Source: Photorhabdus akhurstii (GTDB taxonomy: Bacteria; Pseudomonadota; Gammaproteobacteria; Enterobacterales; Enterobacteriaceae). Taken from it: a stretch of 64,000 bases of DNA. Shown piece by piece: positions 34,028 through 44,171 of this stretch. Every line of letters starts with the position of its first letter. Position 1 is the first letter of the stretch. A program made the position numbers and the translations under genes. The stretch is from positions 1 through 64,000 of the forward strand of contig NZ_RCWE01000027.1 of the NCBI RefSeq assembly GCF_018448925.1, read 5' to 3'. Under the pieces are notes generated by a model. That model was not told the DNA's origin, made no database searches, and worked only from the letters and a program-made list of their open reading frames with translations.

Positions 34028-37000
34028 TTACACCTTTTCGATGTTGACCAAAAATGCCTTGTATTCCGGTGTATGCGCGTTGGCGTCACCGACGGAAGGT
34101 GTGAGAGTATTTGCCAGAAAGCCTTTCCGGGTTACTCCGGCAAAGCCCCAGTGACAAGGAATACCAACAGTTTCAACTTGCTTACCGTTAATGGTCAGTT
34201 GCTGAATTCGCTTGGTGACAACCGCTTTGGCTTTGATAAAACCACGTTTGGAAGACACTTTGACTTCATCACCCTGAACAATGCCTTTTTCTGCCGCCAA
34301 CTTTTCACTGATTTCAATAAATTGTTCGGGCTGAACAACGGCGTTAAGTTGAGCATGTTTTGTCCAGTGACGGAACAGCTCGGTGATGGAATAGGTCGTT
34401 GCGACATAAGGGAATTCGTTGGCTTCTCCCATATAAGCAATGTCGGAACTAAAGATCCGCGCAACTGGGTTGGAGATAACATTCGGATGAAGTGGATTGG
34501 TGCCGATCGGTGATTCAATCGGTTCATAATGTTCAGGGAATGGTCCATCAGCCATTTTATCGATGGAAAACAGGCGGGCTACCCCTTCTGGTTGCATGAT
34601 AAACGGCCCGACGCGGCTTCCTGGTTCAGCATTGTTGTAATCAACAACATCAAAGCCATGCCATCTATTGCCATCCCATTTAATCAGTTCACGATTTGGG
34701 TCCCACGGTTTGCCTTGTGGATCAACCGAAGCACGGTTATAGAGTACCCGGCGGTTTTGCGGCCATGCCCAAGCCCAACCCGGCGTACAGCCCAGACCGG
34801 ATGGATCGGCGTTATCGCGGTGCGCCATCTGATTGCCTTGTTCGGTCCAACAACCGCTGTAGATCCAGCATAAGCTGAATGTGGAACCATCATCTTTTAG
34901 TTGAGAAAAGCTGGAAAGTTGCTGTCCTTTTTTCAGAATGATATTGCCGTCTTCATCTTTAATATCAGTTAATGTTTTACCATTGGCTTCACGGGCAACT
35001 TCTTCCGGTGTCGGATCTTCCGGGTTTTGATAATCCCATGACAGATTCATAATAGGTTCCGCGTAAGCACCACCTTCTTCACGATAAAGTTTGCGCAGAC
35101 GTTGCAGCAATTTGCCAAGAATTTTACCGTCATGCAGCGCTTCTCCCGGCGGCTGTGCGCCAGCCCAGTGCCATTGCAGCCAACGGCCTGAATTAACGAT
35201 CGATCCATTTTCTTCGGCAAAGCAGGAGGAGGGCAGGCGAAAAACTTCAGTTTGAATATCAGCCGGATTGACATCATTCATCTCGCCGTGGTTTTGCCAG
35301 AAGTTGGAAGATTCCGTGATCAACGGGTCGATCACCACCAGATATTTTAATTTAGCCAGTGCTCTGCTGGATTTATTTTTATCCGGGAATGCCGCTAATG
35401 GGTTAAAACCCTGAACGATGTAGCCGTTCATTTTGCCTTGAGTCATTAACTCAGCTTGCGCCATGATATCGTAGCTTTTATCCCATTTGGGCAGCCAATC
35501 GTAACCCCAGTCATTTTCTGCGGTAGCGTGTTCGCCCCAGAAACCTTTTAATAAGCTGATAAAGAAATTTGGCGTGTTTTTCCAGTAGTTCACCTGATTG
35601 GGAACCAAGGTTTTTGGTGTTGTTTGCGCCAGATAAGTTGCCAGATTCTCTTGTTTCTCATTTGGCAGAGGCAGATAGCCGGGCAGATTCAGTGACAGCA
35701 AACCAAGATCACTGTAACCCTGAATATTCGAGTGACCGCGCAATGCGTTAACTCCACCGCCCGGCATGCCTACGTTTCCTAACAGTAACTGAACCATTGC
35801 CGCGGCGCGGATAATTTGAGCGCCGCCGGTGTGGTGAGTCCAACCCAGTGCGTAGAGAATAGTTGCGGTACGATGGGTTACGGCGGTAGTTGCCAGTTGG
35901 GAACAGATATGGAGGAAATCGGCTTTTGACGTGCCACACAAATTGGAAACTTGTTCAGGGGTATAGCGTTCAACGTGATTTTTCAGTAGGTTCCAGACAC
36001 AGCGTGGGTGAGATAGCGTGTCATCCCGTTTGGCATACCCCTGTTCATCGGTTTCGTAATGCCATGAGGATTTATCATAGCTCTTGGTATCTGGATCAAA
36101 GCCACTGAATAGGCCATCTACAAACTGATAATCTTCTCGAACAATCAAACAGGCATTGGTGTAAGCCTTAACATATTCGAATTGGATTTTGTTGTTGAAC
36201 ATCAGATATCGGATCACGCCCAGTAAGAACGCGGTATCTGAACCGGCACGAATCGGCGCATAGAAATCGGCTACAGCAGCACTGCGATTGAAGCGTGGAT
36301 CAACCACAATCACTTGAGCGTTGTTCTTAATTTTTGCTTCAATAACCCACTTGAAACCGACTGGGTGTGCTTCAGCGGCGTTTCCCCCCATGATTAGAAC
36401 AACGTTAGCGTTTTTGATATCTACCCAGTTATTGGTCATGGCGCCTCGGCCAAACGTTGGCGCCAAAGCGGAGACCGTTGGGCCGTGGCAAAGGCGCGCC
36501 TGACAATCGATAGCGATCATGCCTAGTGCGCGGGTGAATTTCTGGTCGAGAATACCGGTTTCATTACTGGCTGCGGAGGAGCAGAGCATACCCGTTGTTA
36601 GCCAGCGGTTAACGGTGACGTTGTTTTCATTCTTCTCAACAAAGTTGGCGTCACGGTCATCTTTCATCAAACGGGCAATGCGTTCAATCGCTTCATTCCA
36701 ACTGATGCGTTGCCATTTATCCGAACCAGGAGCTCGGTATTCGGGGTAATGAAGGCGGTTTTTACTGCGAATATAATCAAGTACTCCGGCTCCTTTCGGA
36801 CATAACGAGCCTCGACTGACTGGGTGATCGGGATCACCTTCGATATGAAAAATATTCTCTTTGGCATTTTTTGCACCATCACCCAGGCTGTACATTAAAA
36901 TGCCGCAGCCAACGGAACAATAGGTGCAGTTATTACGAATTTCACGCGAGCGCAGTAGTTTGTACTGACGAGTTTCAGCCAGCGCAACGGATGGAGCAAA

Positions 37001-37075
37001 TCCTAGCGCGGCGGCTGTTGTTCCCGCCATACCTCCCGCGCAGATCTTGAAGAAAGCTCTTCTGCTGACCTGCAT
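34028..37075 (-). CDS. fdoG: Formate dehydrogenase-O catalytic subunit, Cys variant
   Basis: 1015 residues, matching FdoG (1016). A twin-arginine signal (SRRAFFK at 4-10) exports the folded, molybdenum-bis-MGD enzyme to the periplasm. The [4Fe-4S] ligands are C50, C53, C57 and C92. At residue 196, where E. coli has selenocysteine (UGA), there is a plain cysteine codon TGC (36490-36488) within QARLCHGPTV. The frame is therefore open without recoding. The molybdopterin-binding segments (GRGAMTNNWVDIKN, RGHSNIQG, TPGWAWAWP, HWTKHAQLNAV) are intact. First gene of fdoGHI; no fdhE follows. Confidence 0.95.
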   Translation of the reverse strand: MQVSRRAFFKICAGGMAGTTAAALGFAPSVALAETRQYKLLRSREIRNNCTYCSVGCGILMYSLGDGAKNAKENIFHIEGDPDHPVSRGSLCPKGAGVLDYIRSKNRLHYPEYRAPGSDKWQRISWNEAIERIARLMKDDRDANFVEKNENNVTVNRWLTTGMLCSSAASNETGILDQKFTRALGMIAIDCQARLCHGPTVSALAPTFGRGAMTNNWVDIKNANVVLIMGGNAAEAHPVGFKWVIEAKIKNNAQVIVVDPRFNRSAAVADFYAPIRAGSDTAFLLGVIRYLMFNNKIQFEYVKAYTNACLIVREDYQFVDGLFSGFDPDTKSYDKSSWHYETDEQGYAKRDDTLSHPRCVWNLLKNHVERYTPEQVSNLCGTSKADFLHICSQLATTAVTHRTATILYALGWTHHTGGAQIIRAAAMVQLLLGNVGMPGGGVNALRGHSNIQGYSDLGLLSLNLPGYLPLPNEKQENLATYLAQTTPKTLVPNQVNYWKNTPNFFISLLKGFWGEHATAENDWGYDWLPKWDKSYDIMAQAELMTQGKMNGYIVQGFNPLAAFPDKNKSSRALAKLKYLVVIDPLITESSNFWQNHGEMNDVNPADIQTEVFRLPSSCFAEENGSIVNSGRWLQWHWAGAQPPGEALHDGKILGKLLQRLRKLYREEGGAYAEPIMNLSWDYQNPEDPTPEEVAREANGKTLTDIKDEDGNIILKKGQQLSSFSQLKDDGSTFSLCWIYSGCWTEQGNQMAHRDNADPSGLGCTPGWAWAWPQNRRVLYNRASVDPQGKPWDPNRELIKWDGNRWHGFDVVDYNNAEPGSRVGPFIMQPEGVARLFSIDKMADGPFPEHYEPIESPIGTNPLHPNVISNPVARIFSSDIAYMGEANEFPYVATTYSITELFRHWTKHAQLNAVVQPEQFIEISEKLAAEKGIVQGDEVKVSSKRGFIKAKAVVTKRIQQLTINGKQVETVGIPCHWGFAGVTRKGFLANTLTPSVGDANAHTPEYKAFLVNIEKV

Positions 37076-37298
37076 CGGTCTTCTCCTTATTTTTTGAATG
37101 ACGACATTGCTTTACTTTTGATGCAATAACACGTTGAGGAATCAAGCGAAATTGCCTTCATAGCCCGGCTCGTTTGTCAATCAAAACACTCCTGGGTATC
37201 AAGGAGAACCCACTGCATTGATGAGTTGTAAACTACCTGAGGTTATCAGCCAATAATAGCACCAGTCAGTTTCTGAGAAACCTCTTATATAAATTGAC
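37076..37298. other. fdoG upstream region
   Basis: AT-rich leader with AGGAG before the fdoG ATG. I see no convincing FNR or Nar site. The stretch up to 37409 also includes the hairpin at 37299. Confidence 0.4.
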
Positions 37299-37328
37299 AA
37301 GAGGCGCCCATTGGGAATGGGGCCTCTT
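37299..37328 (-). terminator. Hairpin downstream of the MATE gene
   Basis: AAGAGGCGCCCATT, loop GGG, AATGGGGCCTCTT; a 13-bp stem with one bulge. Read leftward it is followed by GTCAATTTATA, a moderate U tract, about 80 bases after the MATE stop codon. Confidence 0.55.
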
Positions 37329-37409
37329 ATTGTGGGAGTTTAGCAGGAAAAAAAATGATTTCAGGGCAGCTGGTGGAATGGTTATTTTAGCTATCCGCAA
37401 TTGTGATAA

Positions 37410-38750
37410 TTAAATATCGAGTCGTTTAGTTTGCCATTTTTTTGATTTCCAACGCCAGATGTTAGTCAGCCCACGCAGCCATTCATCACAGAAGAAACCG
37501 ATCCAAATACCTAAAATGCCCATTTCCATTTTGATCCCCAAAAAGTATCCCACTGGAATAGCAATACACCACATAAAGAATATTGCCGCATATAGTGGGA
37601 AACGGGCATCGCCGGAAGCGCGTAATGCGTTCACCATAACGATATTTGCGGTACGGATTGGCTCCAGAAAAACGGACAGCAAGAATAGCGGTAACAACAG
37701 CTTGATAATGGCTTCATCTTGCGTCAGGAAATGCAGAATCGGCATTCTGAACAGCCAGAAAGCGGCGACCACGCCAATAGTGACGATACAGCCAATTTTC
37801 AGACTATTAAGGCCACGAATATAAGCATCTTCAAACCGCTTAGCGCCGACCAGATGGCCGACCATAATTTCGTTGCCAATGCTGACAGAAATGCCAAACA
37901 ACATCACAAACAGCGATAGCTGGAAATAGAGAGTTTGTGCTGCCAATGGAATTTCACCCATCAGTCCAATGAATGCTATGGCTGCCATATATTGCAGTAT
38001 CCATACCAAGTTTTCCCCTGCCGCGGGTAAACCGATATATAAGATCTTGCCCAACATACTTTTTGACCAGCGCAGGAAACCGGCCAGCGTAAATTTGATC
38101 CGCAGGCCATAACTGAGCAGGCAGAATAGTAGGATCACGGCAACAATCCGGCCAAAGACCGTAGACCAGGCAACCCCTTCCAGACCATATTGAGGTAATC
38201 CGAAGAAACCATATAGGACGATCATATTACCTAGCACTGTCAGCAAGTTAGCAATCAAAGTAACATACATTGCCGCTTTTGATTTCCCATAAACCCGCAA
38301 ACAAGCAGCTAGAATAATCGAAATTGCTTCGGGGATCAGACAGATGCCGAGAATGTGCAGATAGTTAAAGCCATCTTCCATCAGATGTTCCGGCATGTTC
38401 ATGATCTGCAAGAGCTTATAGCCGAAGAAGATAGTAATCAGTGCACAGCTAAACCCAAGCAAGAAGTTGAATGCAATAGAAATATGGATCGCCTGGCTGG
38501 CTTTATCCCGTTTTCCTGCGCCAATATATTGAGCAATGACAACACTGCATCCAACACTGATAAAGTTGAAGATAGTGATAAACAGATCAAATACCTGATT
38601 ACCTACAGCCATAGCAGCCAGATAAGAAGTAGAAACATGGCTCACCATATAAGTGTTAATTAATAAAGTGGCCAGATGAAGGAGAATATCAATAAAAATC
38701 GGCCAGCTTAATGAAAAGAGCGAACGTTCAGTAACATCAGTTTGATGCAT
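37410..38750 (-). CDS. MATE-family multidrug/organic-cation exporter
   Basis: 446 residues, about 12 membrane segments in two homologous halves. MATE landmarks are SLSWPIFIDILLHLATLLIN at the N-terminus, LAAMAVGNQVF, and GAGKRDKASQAIH; in the second half AAQTLYFQLSLF, GNEIMVGHLVGAKR and NALRASGDARFP. It uses a Na+ or H+ gradient to export drugs or metabolites. It belongs to a branch nearer to the DinF/MepA-like members than to NorM, judged by eye. No operon partner; substrates unknown. Confidence 0.85.
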   Translation of the reverse strand: MHQTDVTERSLFSLSWPIFIDILLHLATLLINTYMVSHVSTSYLAAMAVGNQVFDLFITIFNFISVGCSVVIAQYIGAGKRDKASQAIHISIAFNFLLGFSCALITIFFGYKLLQIMNMPEHLMEDGFNYLHILGICLIPEAISIILAACLRVYGKSKAAMYVTLIANLLTVLGNMIVLYGFFGLPQYGLEGVAWSTVFGRIVAVILLFCLLSYGLRIKFTLAGFLRWSKSMLGKILYIGLPAAGENLVWILQYMAAIAFIGLMGEIPLAAQTLYFQLSLFVMLFGISVSIGNEIMVGHLVGAKRFEDAYIRGLNSLKIGCIVTIGVVAAFWLFRMPILHFLTQDEAIIKLLLPLFLLSVFLEPIRTANIVMVNALRASGDARFPLYAAIFFMWCIAIPVGYFLGIKMEMGILGIWIGFFCDEWLRGLTNIWRWKSKKWQTKRLDI

Positions 38751-39597
38751 TTGAAAAACCTGCTTATTGAAAAAGGTAAATGAATTATTTCTTGAGATGC
38801 CGCGTACTCAGGAAATATCTAAACATTGTACATGGTTTATTTATCCGTTAACAGAGATGAAATAAAGAAAGATAAAAAATGAATTCTGTAATTGGATTTG
38901 TTCTGCCTGAACAACTCTTTGTGGTGCGAATTAAATAACGAAAAACGAGCATCATAAGGGGAATGATTGGCAGTAAATATCAGTGTTGCTATTTGTCGGA
39001 TATGTTAGCGAAATTGATAAATTTTTGCCGAATATGTTGTACAGGGTGGATGTGGAATCTGAGAACCAAATGGTTTTGTCATTGTCGAATAAGGTTGCTA
39101 AATTTAGCGCCTATTTTTTCTGCTGTGGATGCGTATACTGTGGCTACAGCACTATTAATACATTTAGTGAGTATAGTGTATTTGTTGTGAGGAAATGTAG
39201 ATTAAAAAGTAAATGAATTTGATTGTAAATAATTAAGATATTTAAATGATTGCTTGAATTGGTAAAAAATTTAAACGCCAATTTTTAAAAATATTTTATA
39301 TAATTTCTTTAATTTATTATTAGTATTTGTGAGATATCAACTGTGTAGTTATGGATATCTTAACATGCTTATTAAATCATTAGATAACTTTATTCAAATA
39401 TTGTTTATAGTTTAATGTTGATGAATAATTTTATTGGGTGATGAGATTTTTATAATCTGGTTGTTCAATTTTTTTCGATAACTTAAATGATTTATCAACG
39501 AAGTGATAAAAAATTTTTTTCGGTTAAATTTTGCTCTATAATTAATTCAAAGGAGTCGAATATAAGGAAATGAAAATATACCATTCAGCGAGGTGAT
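38751..39597. other. AT-rich intergenic stretch
   Basis: About 850 bases between two divergent genes. Two overlapping open frames near 38963-39216 have no binding site and contradict each other, so I do not call a gene. The promoter of the Cys-rich peptide gene must lie at the right end. Confidence 0.4.
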
Positions 39598-39831
39598 ATG
39601 ATGATAAATAGATTGCAACACCAGTTACTTTGGGCCCTTTTAACGTTAACTTTCTTTTCTGCTTTTTCTACATCTATCCATGCTTGTGTATTGTATCCGC
39701 ATTTTCCTATATGTGCGGCAAAATGCGTTATTTTTTCATCTCATACTGCAACATGTATTATTGGTTCTCAAGCTCCTAATCATTTAACTTCTGATTATTC
39801 CATGCCTATTATATCGGAAAAAAATAGCTAA
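39598..39831 (+). CDS. Small secreted cysteine-rich peptide, unknown function
   Basis: 77 residues. The start at 39598 is seven bases after GAGGTG, an unusually good site in this region. Residues 1-30 form a Sec signal peptide (LLWALLTLTFFSAFSTSIHA) with likely cleavage before CVLY. The mature part has cysteines in CVLYPHFPICAAKCVIF and TATCII. It resembles a small secreted or lipid-anchored peptide; a Cys directly after the cleavage site also leaves a lipoprotein possible, though there is no clean lipobox. A strong terminator follows 80 bases downstream. I do not recognise a family. Confidence 0.6.
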   Translation: MMINRLQHQLLWALLTLTFFSAFSTSIHACVLYPHFPICAAKCVIFSSHTATCIIGSQAPNHLTSDYSMPIISEKNS

Positions 39832-39910
39832 TCGAGAGTGGAATTCTATTGATATTCAGTTAGCATAATTATTGTGTTATGCGGAATTATACCTCTGTTT
39901 TTTCTATTTT

Positions 39911-39938
39911 CCGCCCTTTTAATAAAGGGCGGGATTTT
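39911..39938 (+). terminator. Terminator after the Cys-rich peptide gene
   Basis: CCGCCCTTT, loop TAAT, AAAGGGCGG, then GATTTTATTT. The stem is a perfect 9 bp. Confidence 0.88.
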
Positions 39939-40012
39939 ATTTATGGATTAAAAATAGAATAAATTTGAGGGTATATTTCAGCTATTAAAGTCATTGGCCA
40001 AGGCTATTTAAA

Positions 40013-40444
40013 TTAATACGCCATTATATTTTCTATGAATTGGCTGAAACGTAGTAAATAGCCATCAGGATCTTGCACAAGAAATTCTCGTTGACATGCA
40101 ATGACTTCATCAATACGGTAATGATTATCTTTAACCTCTCGATAAAGTTTGATGTTATTAGCTTTTAAGTTGTGCAGTAAAGGCGCTAAATCATCAACTT
40201 CAATCTGAAAATTCACCCCCCTCCCAAGAGGATAATTTAATGAGGCTGTGTTCCAGCCATCATCATGTAACGCTTCAAGCATGAGTTGTGCTTCACCAAG
40301 TGCTAAGTATGCAAAATCTGGATTATCTCGGCGAATAAGCAACTGGAAGCCGAGAATTCGTTGATAAAAATCCAGAGATAGAGAGAAGTCAGTAACAGTG
40401 AGTTCTGGAACCATTCGATTCCAATAGGGTTTATCTTGTTCCAT
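40013..40444 (-). CDS. VOC/glyoxalase-bleomycin resistance family protein
   Basis: 143 residues, with one vicinal-oxygen-chelate fold: two beta-alpha-beta-beta-beta modules around MVPELTVTDFSLSLDFYQRI (12-31) and GVNFQIEVDDLAPLLHNL (75-92). The C-terminal EFLVQDPDGYLLRFSQ is a family hallmark. The family includes bleomycin-binding proteins, glyoxalase I and ring-cleavage dioxygenases; here the absence of a clear metal-binding His set favours a bleomycin-resistance-like binding protein. AGGA is eight bases before the ATG. No partner gene. Confidence 0.8.
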   Translation of the reverse strand: MEQDKPYWNRMVPELTVTDFSLSLDFYQRILGFQLLIRRDNPDFAYLALGEAQLMLEALHDDGWNTASLNYPLGRGVNFQIEVDDLAPLLHNLKANNIKLYREVKDNHYRIDEVIACQREFLVQDPDGYLLRFSQFIENIMAY

Positions 40445-40792
40445 ATGTTATCCTATATTCAACAATATCTATTTTATTATATGAGAATAGATTAATTTTA
40501 TCCAGAATGAGAATATTGTAGTTTAATGAATTAAATAGTAATAGATCTAATAAAGCTATTTTTTATTCCTGAAAAAACTTAGTAAATAATGCTATTAATT
40601 CTTACGTTATTTAACTTGGTTTTTTAAGCTCTTATGGGATGGTTTACTGTGTTAGTAATTGACTTAATTGATGGTGCTTAATTGCATTGTTATATTTATT
40701 AAACTAAATTTATTATCTGTTTTTCTTGTTGATTTATATGATTCATTAAGTTGAATTCATATGTAAAATTATATTTATGATATTTTTATTTT
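40445..40792. other. Upstream region of tnaC
   Basis: AT-rich, no gene. It separates the divergent VOC and tna units. Confidence 0.4.
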
Positions 40793-40808
40793 TGTGGAAT
40801 TGGTCACG
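40793..40808 (+). promoter_or_regulatory. Candidate CRP site upstream of tnaC
   Basis: TGTGG-AATTGG-TCACG matches TGTGA-N6-TCACA at 8 of 10 conserved bases, with correct spacing. It is 53 bases before the leader ATG. The tna operon of E. coli is catabolite-controlled, which makes a site here expected. Confidence 0.55.
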
Positions 40809-40860
40809 GATAATTTAAATATTATCTATATCTTAATAGTTGATTTTAATCAGGGAATAA

Positions 40861-40968
40861 ATGCATTTTATGATTTCTATATTTTTACGTTATTATTTTA
40901 TTTGTTCTTGTAATATGCAAGCATGGTTTAATGTCGATCACCGTATTTCTCATTTTTTCCCTGATTAG
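40861..40968 (+). CDS. tnaC: TnaC tryptophanase leader peptide
   Basis: 35 residues, ending in CNMQAWFNVDHRISHFFPD. In E. coli TnaC the residues needed for tryptophan-induced ribosome arrest are W12, D16 and P24; here W, D four residues later and P twelve residues after the W are at exactly those spacings. The peptide then has one more residue before the TAG stop. AGGGA precedes the ATG at 40861; an alternative in-frame ATG is at 40870. It lies 124 bases before tnaA. Free tryptophan should stall the ribosome at the end of the peptide and block Rho, switching tnaA on. Confidence 0.88.
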   Translation: MHFMISIFLRYYFICSCNMQAWFNVDHRISHFFPD

Positions 40969-41092
40969 CTGTTCTGGTTATATTTAAAAATTAAATATTG
41001 TAATCACTACATTATTCTGGCGTATTTCTGGTTGTTCTTGGAAATTTGTCTGAATTATGCGGTATAGCCAACTATTGGATAAAAAAATATAT

Positions 41093-42493
41093 ATGAAACG
41101 TATTCCAGAACCTTTCCGTATTAAAATGGTAGAAAATATTCGCATGACTACTCGTGCCGAACGTGAAAAAGCGTTAGAAGAAGCCGGGTATAATCCATTC
41201 TTATTACCCAGTGACGCAGTTTATATTGATTTGCTGACAGATTCCGGCACTGGGGCAATGAGTGATCGCCAGTGGGCGGGGATGATGATGGGGGATGAAG
41301 CTTATGCAGGTTCCCGTAACTATTATCATCTATGTGATAAAGTTAATGAATTAATTGGTTATCAATATACTATTCCAACGCATCAAGGGCGTGGAGCAGA
41401 ACAGATTTTATTTCCGACATTAATTGCCCGTAAAAAAGCGCAAGGTGGTGCAAAGCATCCGGTCTTTATTTCTAATTTCCATTTTGATACGACAGCGGCT
41501 CATGTTGAATTAAATGGCGCGAAAGCGATTAATGTCGTCACATCAAAAGCCTTTGATACAACCACTTATTATGATTGGAAAGGCGATTTTGATATTGATG
41601 AATTGAAAAAAACGATAGCAGAACATGGCGATGATAATGTTGTCGCGATTATTACAACTGTTACCTGTAATAGTTCCGGTGGTCAGCCTATCTCTATCGC
41701 TAATATGAAAGCCGTGTATGAGATTGCAAAGCAATATGATATTCCTGTGGTGATTGATTCAGCTCGTTTTTGTGAAAATGCTTGGTTTATTAAGCAAAGA
41801 GAGAAGGGGTATGAAAATAAATCCGTTAAACAGATCGTCAAAGAGATGTATCAATATGGCGATATGTTAACAATGTCGGCTAAAAAAGATCCTTTGGTCA
41901 ATATTGGCGGTCTTTGCTGTTTCCGTGATGATGAAGATCTCTTTAATGAAGTGCGTACCCGTTGTGTGCCAATGGAAGGCTTTGTCACTTATGGCGGTCT
42001 TGCCGGGCGCGATATGGCGGCACTGGCAATTGGTCTTGAAGAGGGGATGAATGAAGATTATCTGGCATATCGTATTAATCAGGTGGCTTATTTAGGTGAC
42101 AGATTAAGAGAGGCTGGTATTCCTATTCAATATCCAACCGGTGGTCATGCAGTATTTGTTGATGCTAAATTATTATTATCACATATTCCGGGGGAGCAGT
42201 TCCCGGCTCATGCTCTGAATAATGCATTATATTTGGAGGCAGGAATAAGAAGTGTGGAAATTGGCTCTTTGTTATTAGGTCGTGACCCAGAAACAGGAAA
42301 ACAGAAACCATCACCAATGGAACTTTTGCGATTAACTATTCCTCGTCGTGTTTATACTAATGATCATATGGATTATGTTGTAGAAGCCTTTATTTCCTTG
42401 AAGGAGCAATTTTCTCAGATTAAAGGATTAACTTTTACTTATGAACCATCCGTATTACGTCATTTCGTTGCAAGATTAAAACCAATTAAATAA
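41093..42493 (+). CDS. tnaA: Tryptophanase
   Basis: 466 residues, PLP-dependent beta-eliminating lyase that converts tryptophan to indole, pyruvate and ammonia. It begins [18 protein letters not shown] and is close to Proteus-type tryptophanase. Landmarks are [44 protein letters not shown] and [13 protein letters not shown], in which the PLP lysine is K264 or K265. The start is the ATG at 41093, matching homologues, though the site before it is poor; the ATG at 41057 has none. Tyrosine phenol-lyase is a near relative, but the family-specific segments fit tryptophanase. Controlled by TnaC and probably CRP. Confidence 0.93.
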   Translation: MKRIPEPFRIKMVENIRMTTRAEREKALEEAGYNPFLLPSDAVYIDLLTDSGTGAMSDRQWAGMMMGDEAYAGSRNYYHLCDKVNELIGYQYTIPTHQGRGAEQILFPTLIARKKAQGGAKHPVFISNFHFDTTAAHVELNGAKAINVVTSKAFDTTTYYDWKGDFDIDELKKTIAEHGDDNVVAIITTVTCNSSGGQPISIANMKAVYEIAKQYDIPVVIDSARFCENAWFIKQREKGYENKSVKQIVKEMYQYGDMLTMSAKKDPLVNIGGLCCFRDDEDLFNEVRTRCVPMEGFVTYGGLAGRDMAALAIGLEEGMNEDYLAYRINQVAYLGDRLREAGIPIQYPTGGHAVFVDAKLLLSHIPGEQFPAHALNNALYLEAGIRSVEIGSLLLGRDPETGKQKPSPMELLRLTIPRRVYTNDHMDYVVEAFISLKEQFSQIKGLTFTYEPSVLRHFVARLKPIK

Positions 42494-42504
42494 TAATAAA
42501 TATC

Positions 42505-42537
42505 GGGATGCTTCTTGTTGAAAAGCATCCCCAATTT
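42505..42537 (+). terminator. Partial terminator between tnaA and mtr
   Basis: GGGATGCTT, loop, AAGCATCCC, then CAATTTT. It may lower permease expression relative to tryptophanase. Confidence 0.7.
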
Positions 42538-42580
42538 TACTGCTTACTATATAAAGTAAAGCCACGCTAGGATAACGCAT

Positions 42581-43825
42581 ATGGCTACTTCGTCGATAGA
42601 AAAATCGTCTCCATCTTTATTTGGCGGCGCCATGATCATTGGTGGAACAATTATTGGTGCTGGCATGTTTTCTTTACCGGTTGTCATGTCAGGAGCATGG
42701 TTTTTCTGGTCAATTGCCGCTTTGATTTTTACCTGGTTTTGCATGTTGCATTCAGGGTTAATGATATTGGAAGCCAATCTTAATTATCGAATTGGTTCAA
42801 GTTTCAGTACCATCACGAAAGATCTGTTGGGCAATGGTTGGAATATCATTAATGGTATTACCCTTGCTTTTGTTTTATATATACTGACCTATGCTTATAT
42901 TTCCGCTAGCGGCTCGATTATTCAACATGCTATGCGGGAGGTATCGATAGATTTTTCGCCTGGGTTTGGTGGTTTTTTATTTGCTTTTGTTGTGGCGTTT
43001 ATTGTCTGGTTAAGTACTAAAACTGTCAGCCGGATAGCATCAATTATTCTTGGCGCTAAGGTATTAACTTTCTTTATGACGTTTGGCGGTCTGCTTTATA
43101 ACATTAAACCCACGGTATTGTTTAATACAACTGAAGTCAATCCAACTTACTGGCCTTATGTATTAATGACTTTACCTTTCTGTCTGGTTTCCTTTGGATA
43201 TCATGGTAATGTTCCTAGCCTGATGAAATATTATGGAAAAGATCCAGAGAAAATAAAGAGATGCCTGTTTATTGGCACATCAATGGCTTTGGTGCTTTAT
43301 TTGATCTGGTTGATTGGAACAATGGGCAATATTTCCCGGCCTGATTTTGTCGAAATCATAGCAAAAGGGGGCAATATTGATGTTTTGGTGCAATCATTAA
43401 GTGGAGGATTGAACAGTTCAGCTTTGGGCTTATTATTAACTCTCTTCTCCAACTTTGCGGTTGCCAGCTCATTTCTTGGCGTCACGCTTGGGTTGTTTGA
43501 TTATCTGGCTGATCTGCTTAAATTTGATGATACCAAGTTGGGGCGCTTGAAAACGGCAGTGGTGACTTTTCTTCCGCCAATAGTTGGTGGAATGATTTAC
43601 CCGAATGGCTTTATTCATGCGATAGGTTTTGCTGGCCTTGCTGCAACAGTTTGGGCAGCTATCGTTCCTGCACTACTTGCCAGAGCATCTCGTAAGCGAT
43701 TTGGCAGCCCTATGTATAGGGTTTGGGGAGGTAATGTGATGCTCGGCTTGATTTTTCTATTTGGTGTACTGAATGCTGTCGCGCATATCTTATCAAATTT
43801 TAATCTATTGCCGGTTTATTCATAA
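42581..43825 (+). CDS. mtr: Tryptophan permease (Mtr-type)
   Basis: 414 residues, the same length as E. coli Mtr, in the aromatic amino acid permease (HAAAP) family with about 11 membrane segments. The N-terminal [20 protein letters not shown], then [40 protein letters not shown] and [19 protein letters not shown] are nearly as in Mtr. It is an inner-membrane proton symporter for tryptophan. AGGATAACGCAT precedes the ATG. Placement after tnaA makes it the functional counterpart of tnaB: it supplies substrate to tryptophanase. Confidence 0.92.
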   Translation: MATSSIEKSSPSLFGGAMIIGGTIIGAGMFSLPVVMSGAWFFWSIAALIFTWFCMLHSGLMILEANLNYRIGSSFSTITKDLLGNGWNIINGITLAFVLYILTYAYISASGSIIQHAMREVSIDFSPGFGGFLFAFVVAFIVWLSTKTVSRIASIILGAKVLTFFMTFGGLLYNIKPTVLFNTTEVNPTYWPYVLMTLPFCLVSFGYHGNVPSLMKYYGKDPEKIKRCLFIGTSMALVLYLIWLIGTMGNISRPDFVEIIAKGGNIDVLVQSLSGGLNSSALGLLLTLFSNFAVASSFLGVTLGLFDYLADLLKFDDTKLGRLKTAVVTFLPPIVGGMIYPNGFIHAIGFAGLAATVWAAIVPALLARASRKRFGSPMYRVWGGNVMLGLIFLFGVLNAVAHILSNFNLLPVYS

Positions 43826-43854
43826 AAAAACTCCTGCGGTGGGGGCCGCAGGAG
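43824..43854 (-). terminator. Bidirectional-type terminator between mtr and the UPF0261 gene
   Basis: CTCCTGCGG, loop TGGGGG, CCGCAGGAG. A run of seven A on the left gives a seven-T tract for leftward transcription. It may also serve mtr, whose stop codon is at its edge. Confidence 0.75.
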
Positions 43855-44171
43855 CCTGGTGTTGACGGAAATAAGCTCCGAAAGGGAGAAAACAAAGCAG
43901 GTGTATTTATGTTTTAATTTAGTTTGTTAACTCCTAACATCTACAGCAAGGTTATTAACAGGAAGTTCTTATGGCTTCCCTTTAGAACACGAATAGTCAA
44001 CCGCTTTAATTTCTTTTAGTACAACGTTCCAACAGACACGTCGTAAATTCGTCACTGATAGAACAATAGCATTAGAATGCCCTCTTCTGGCAACTTTTTG
44101 CCTAGTCATTAATTAGTTGTATATAATCTTTCAGTGTCAGTGTTGTTTTTGCAACGATATTACCGTTGATG
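43855..44171. other. Short intergenic stretch
   Basis: About 320 bases between convergent mtr and the UPF0261 gene. I see no gene. Confidence 0.4.

Noticed and set aside
38963-39216. Two overlapping open frames upstream of the Cys-rich peptide
   Set aside because: No ribosome binding site, different frames over the same DNA and no recognisable motif.
41057-41092. Upstream ATG for tnaA at 41057
   Set aside because: No ribosome binding site, and known tryptophanases start at the position of 41093.
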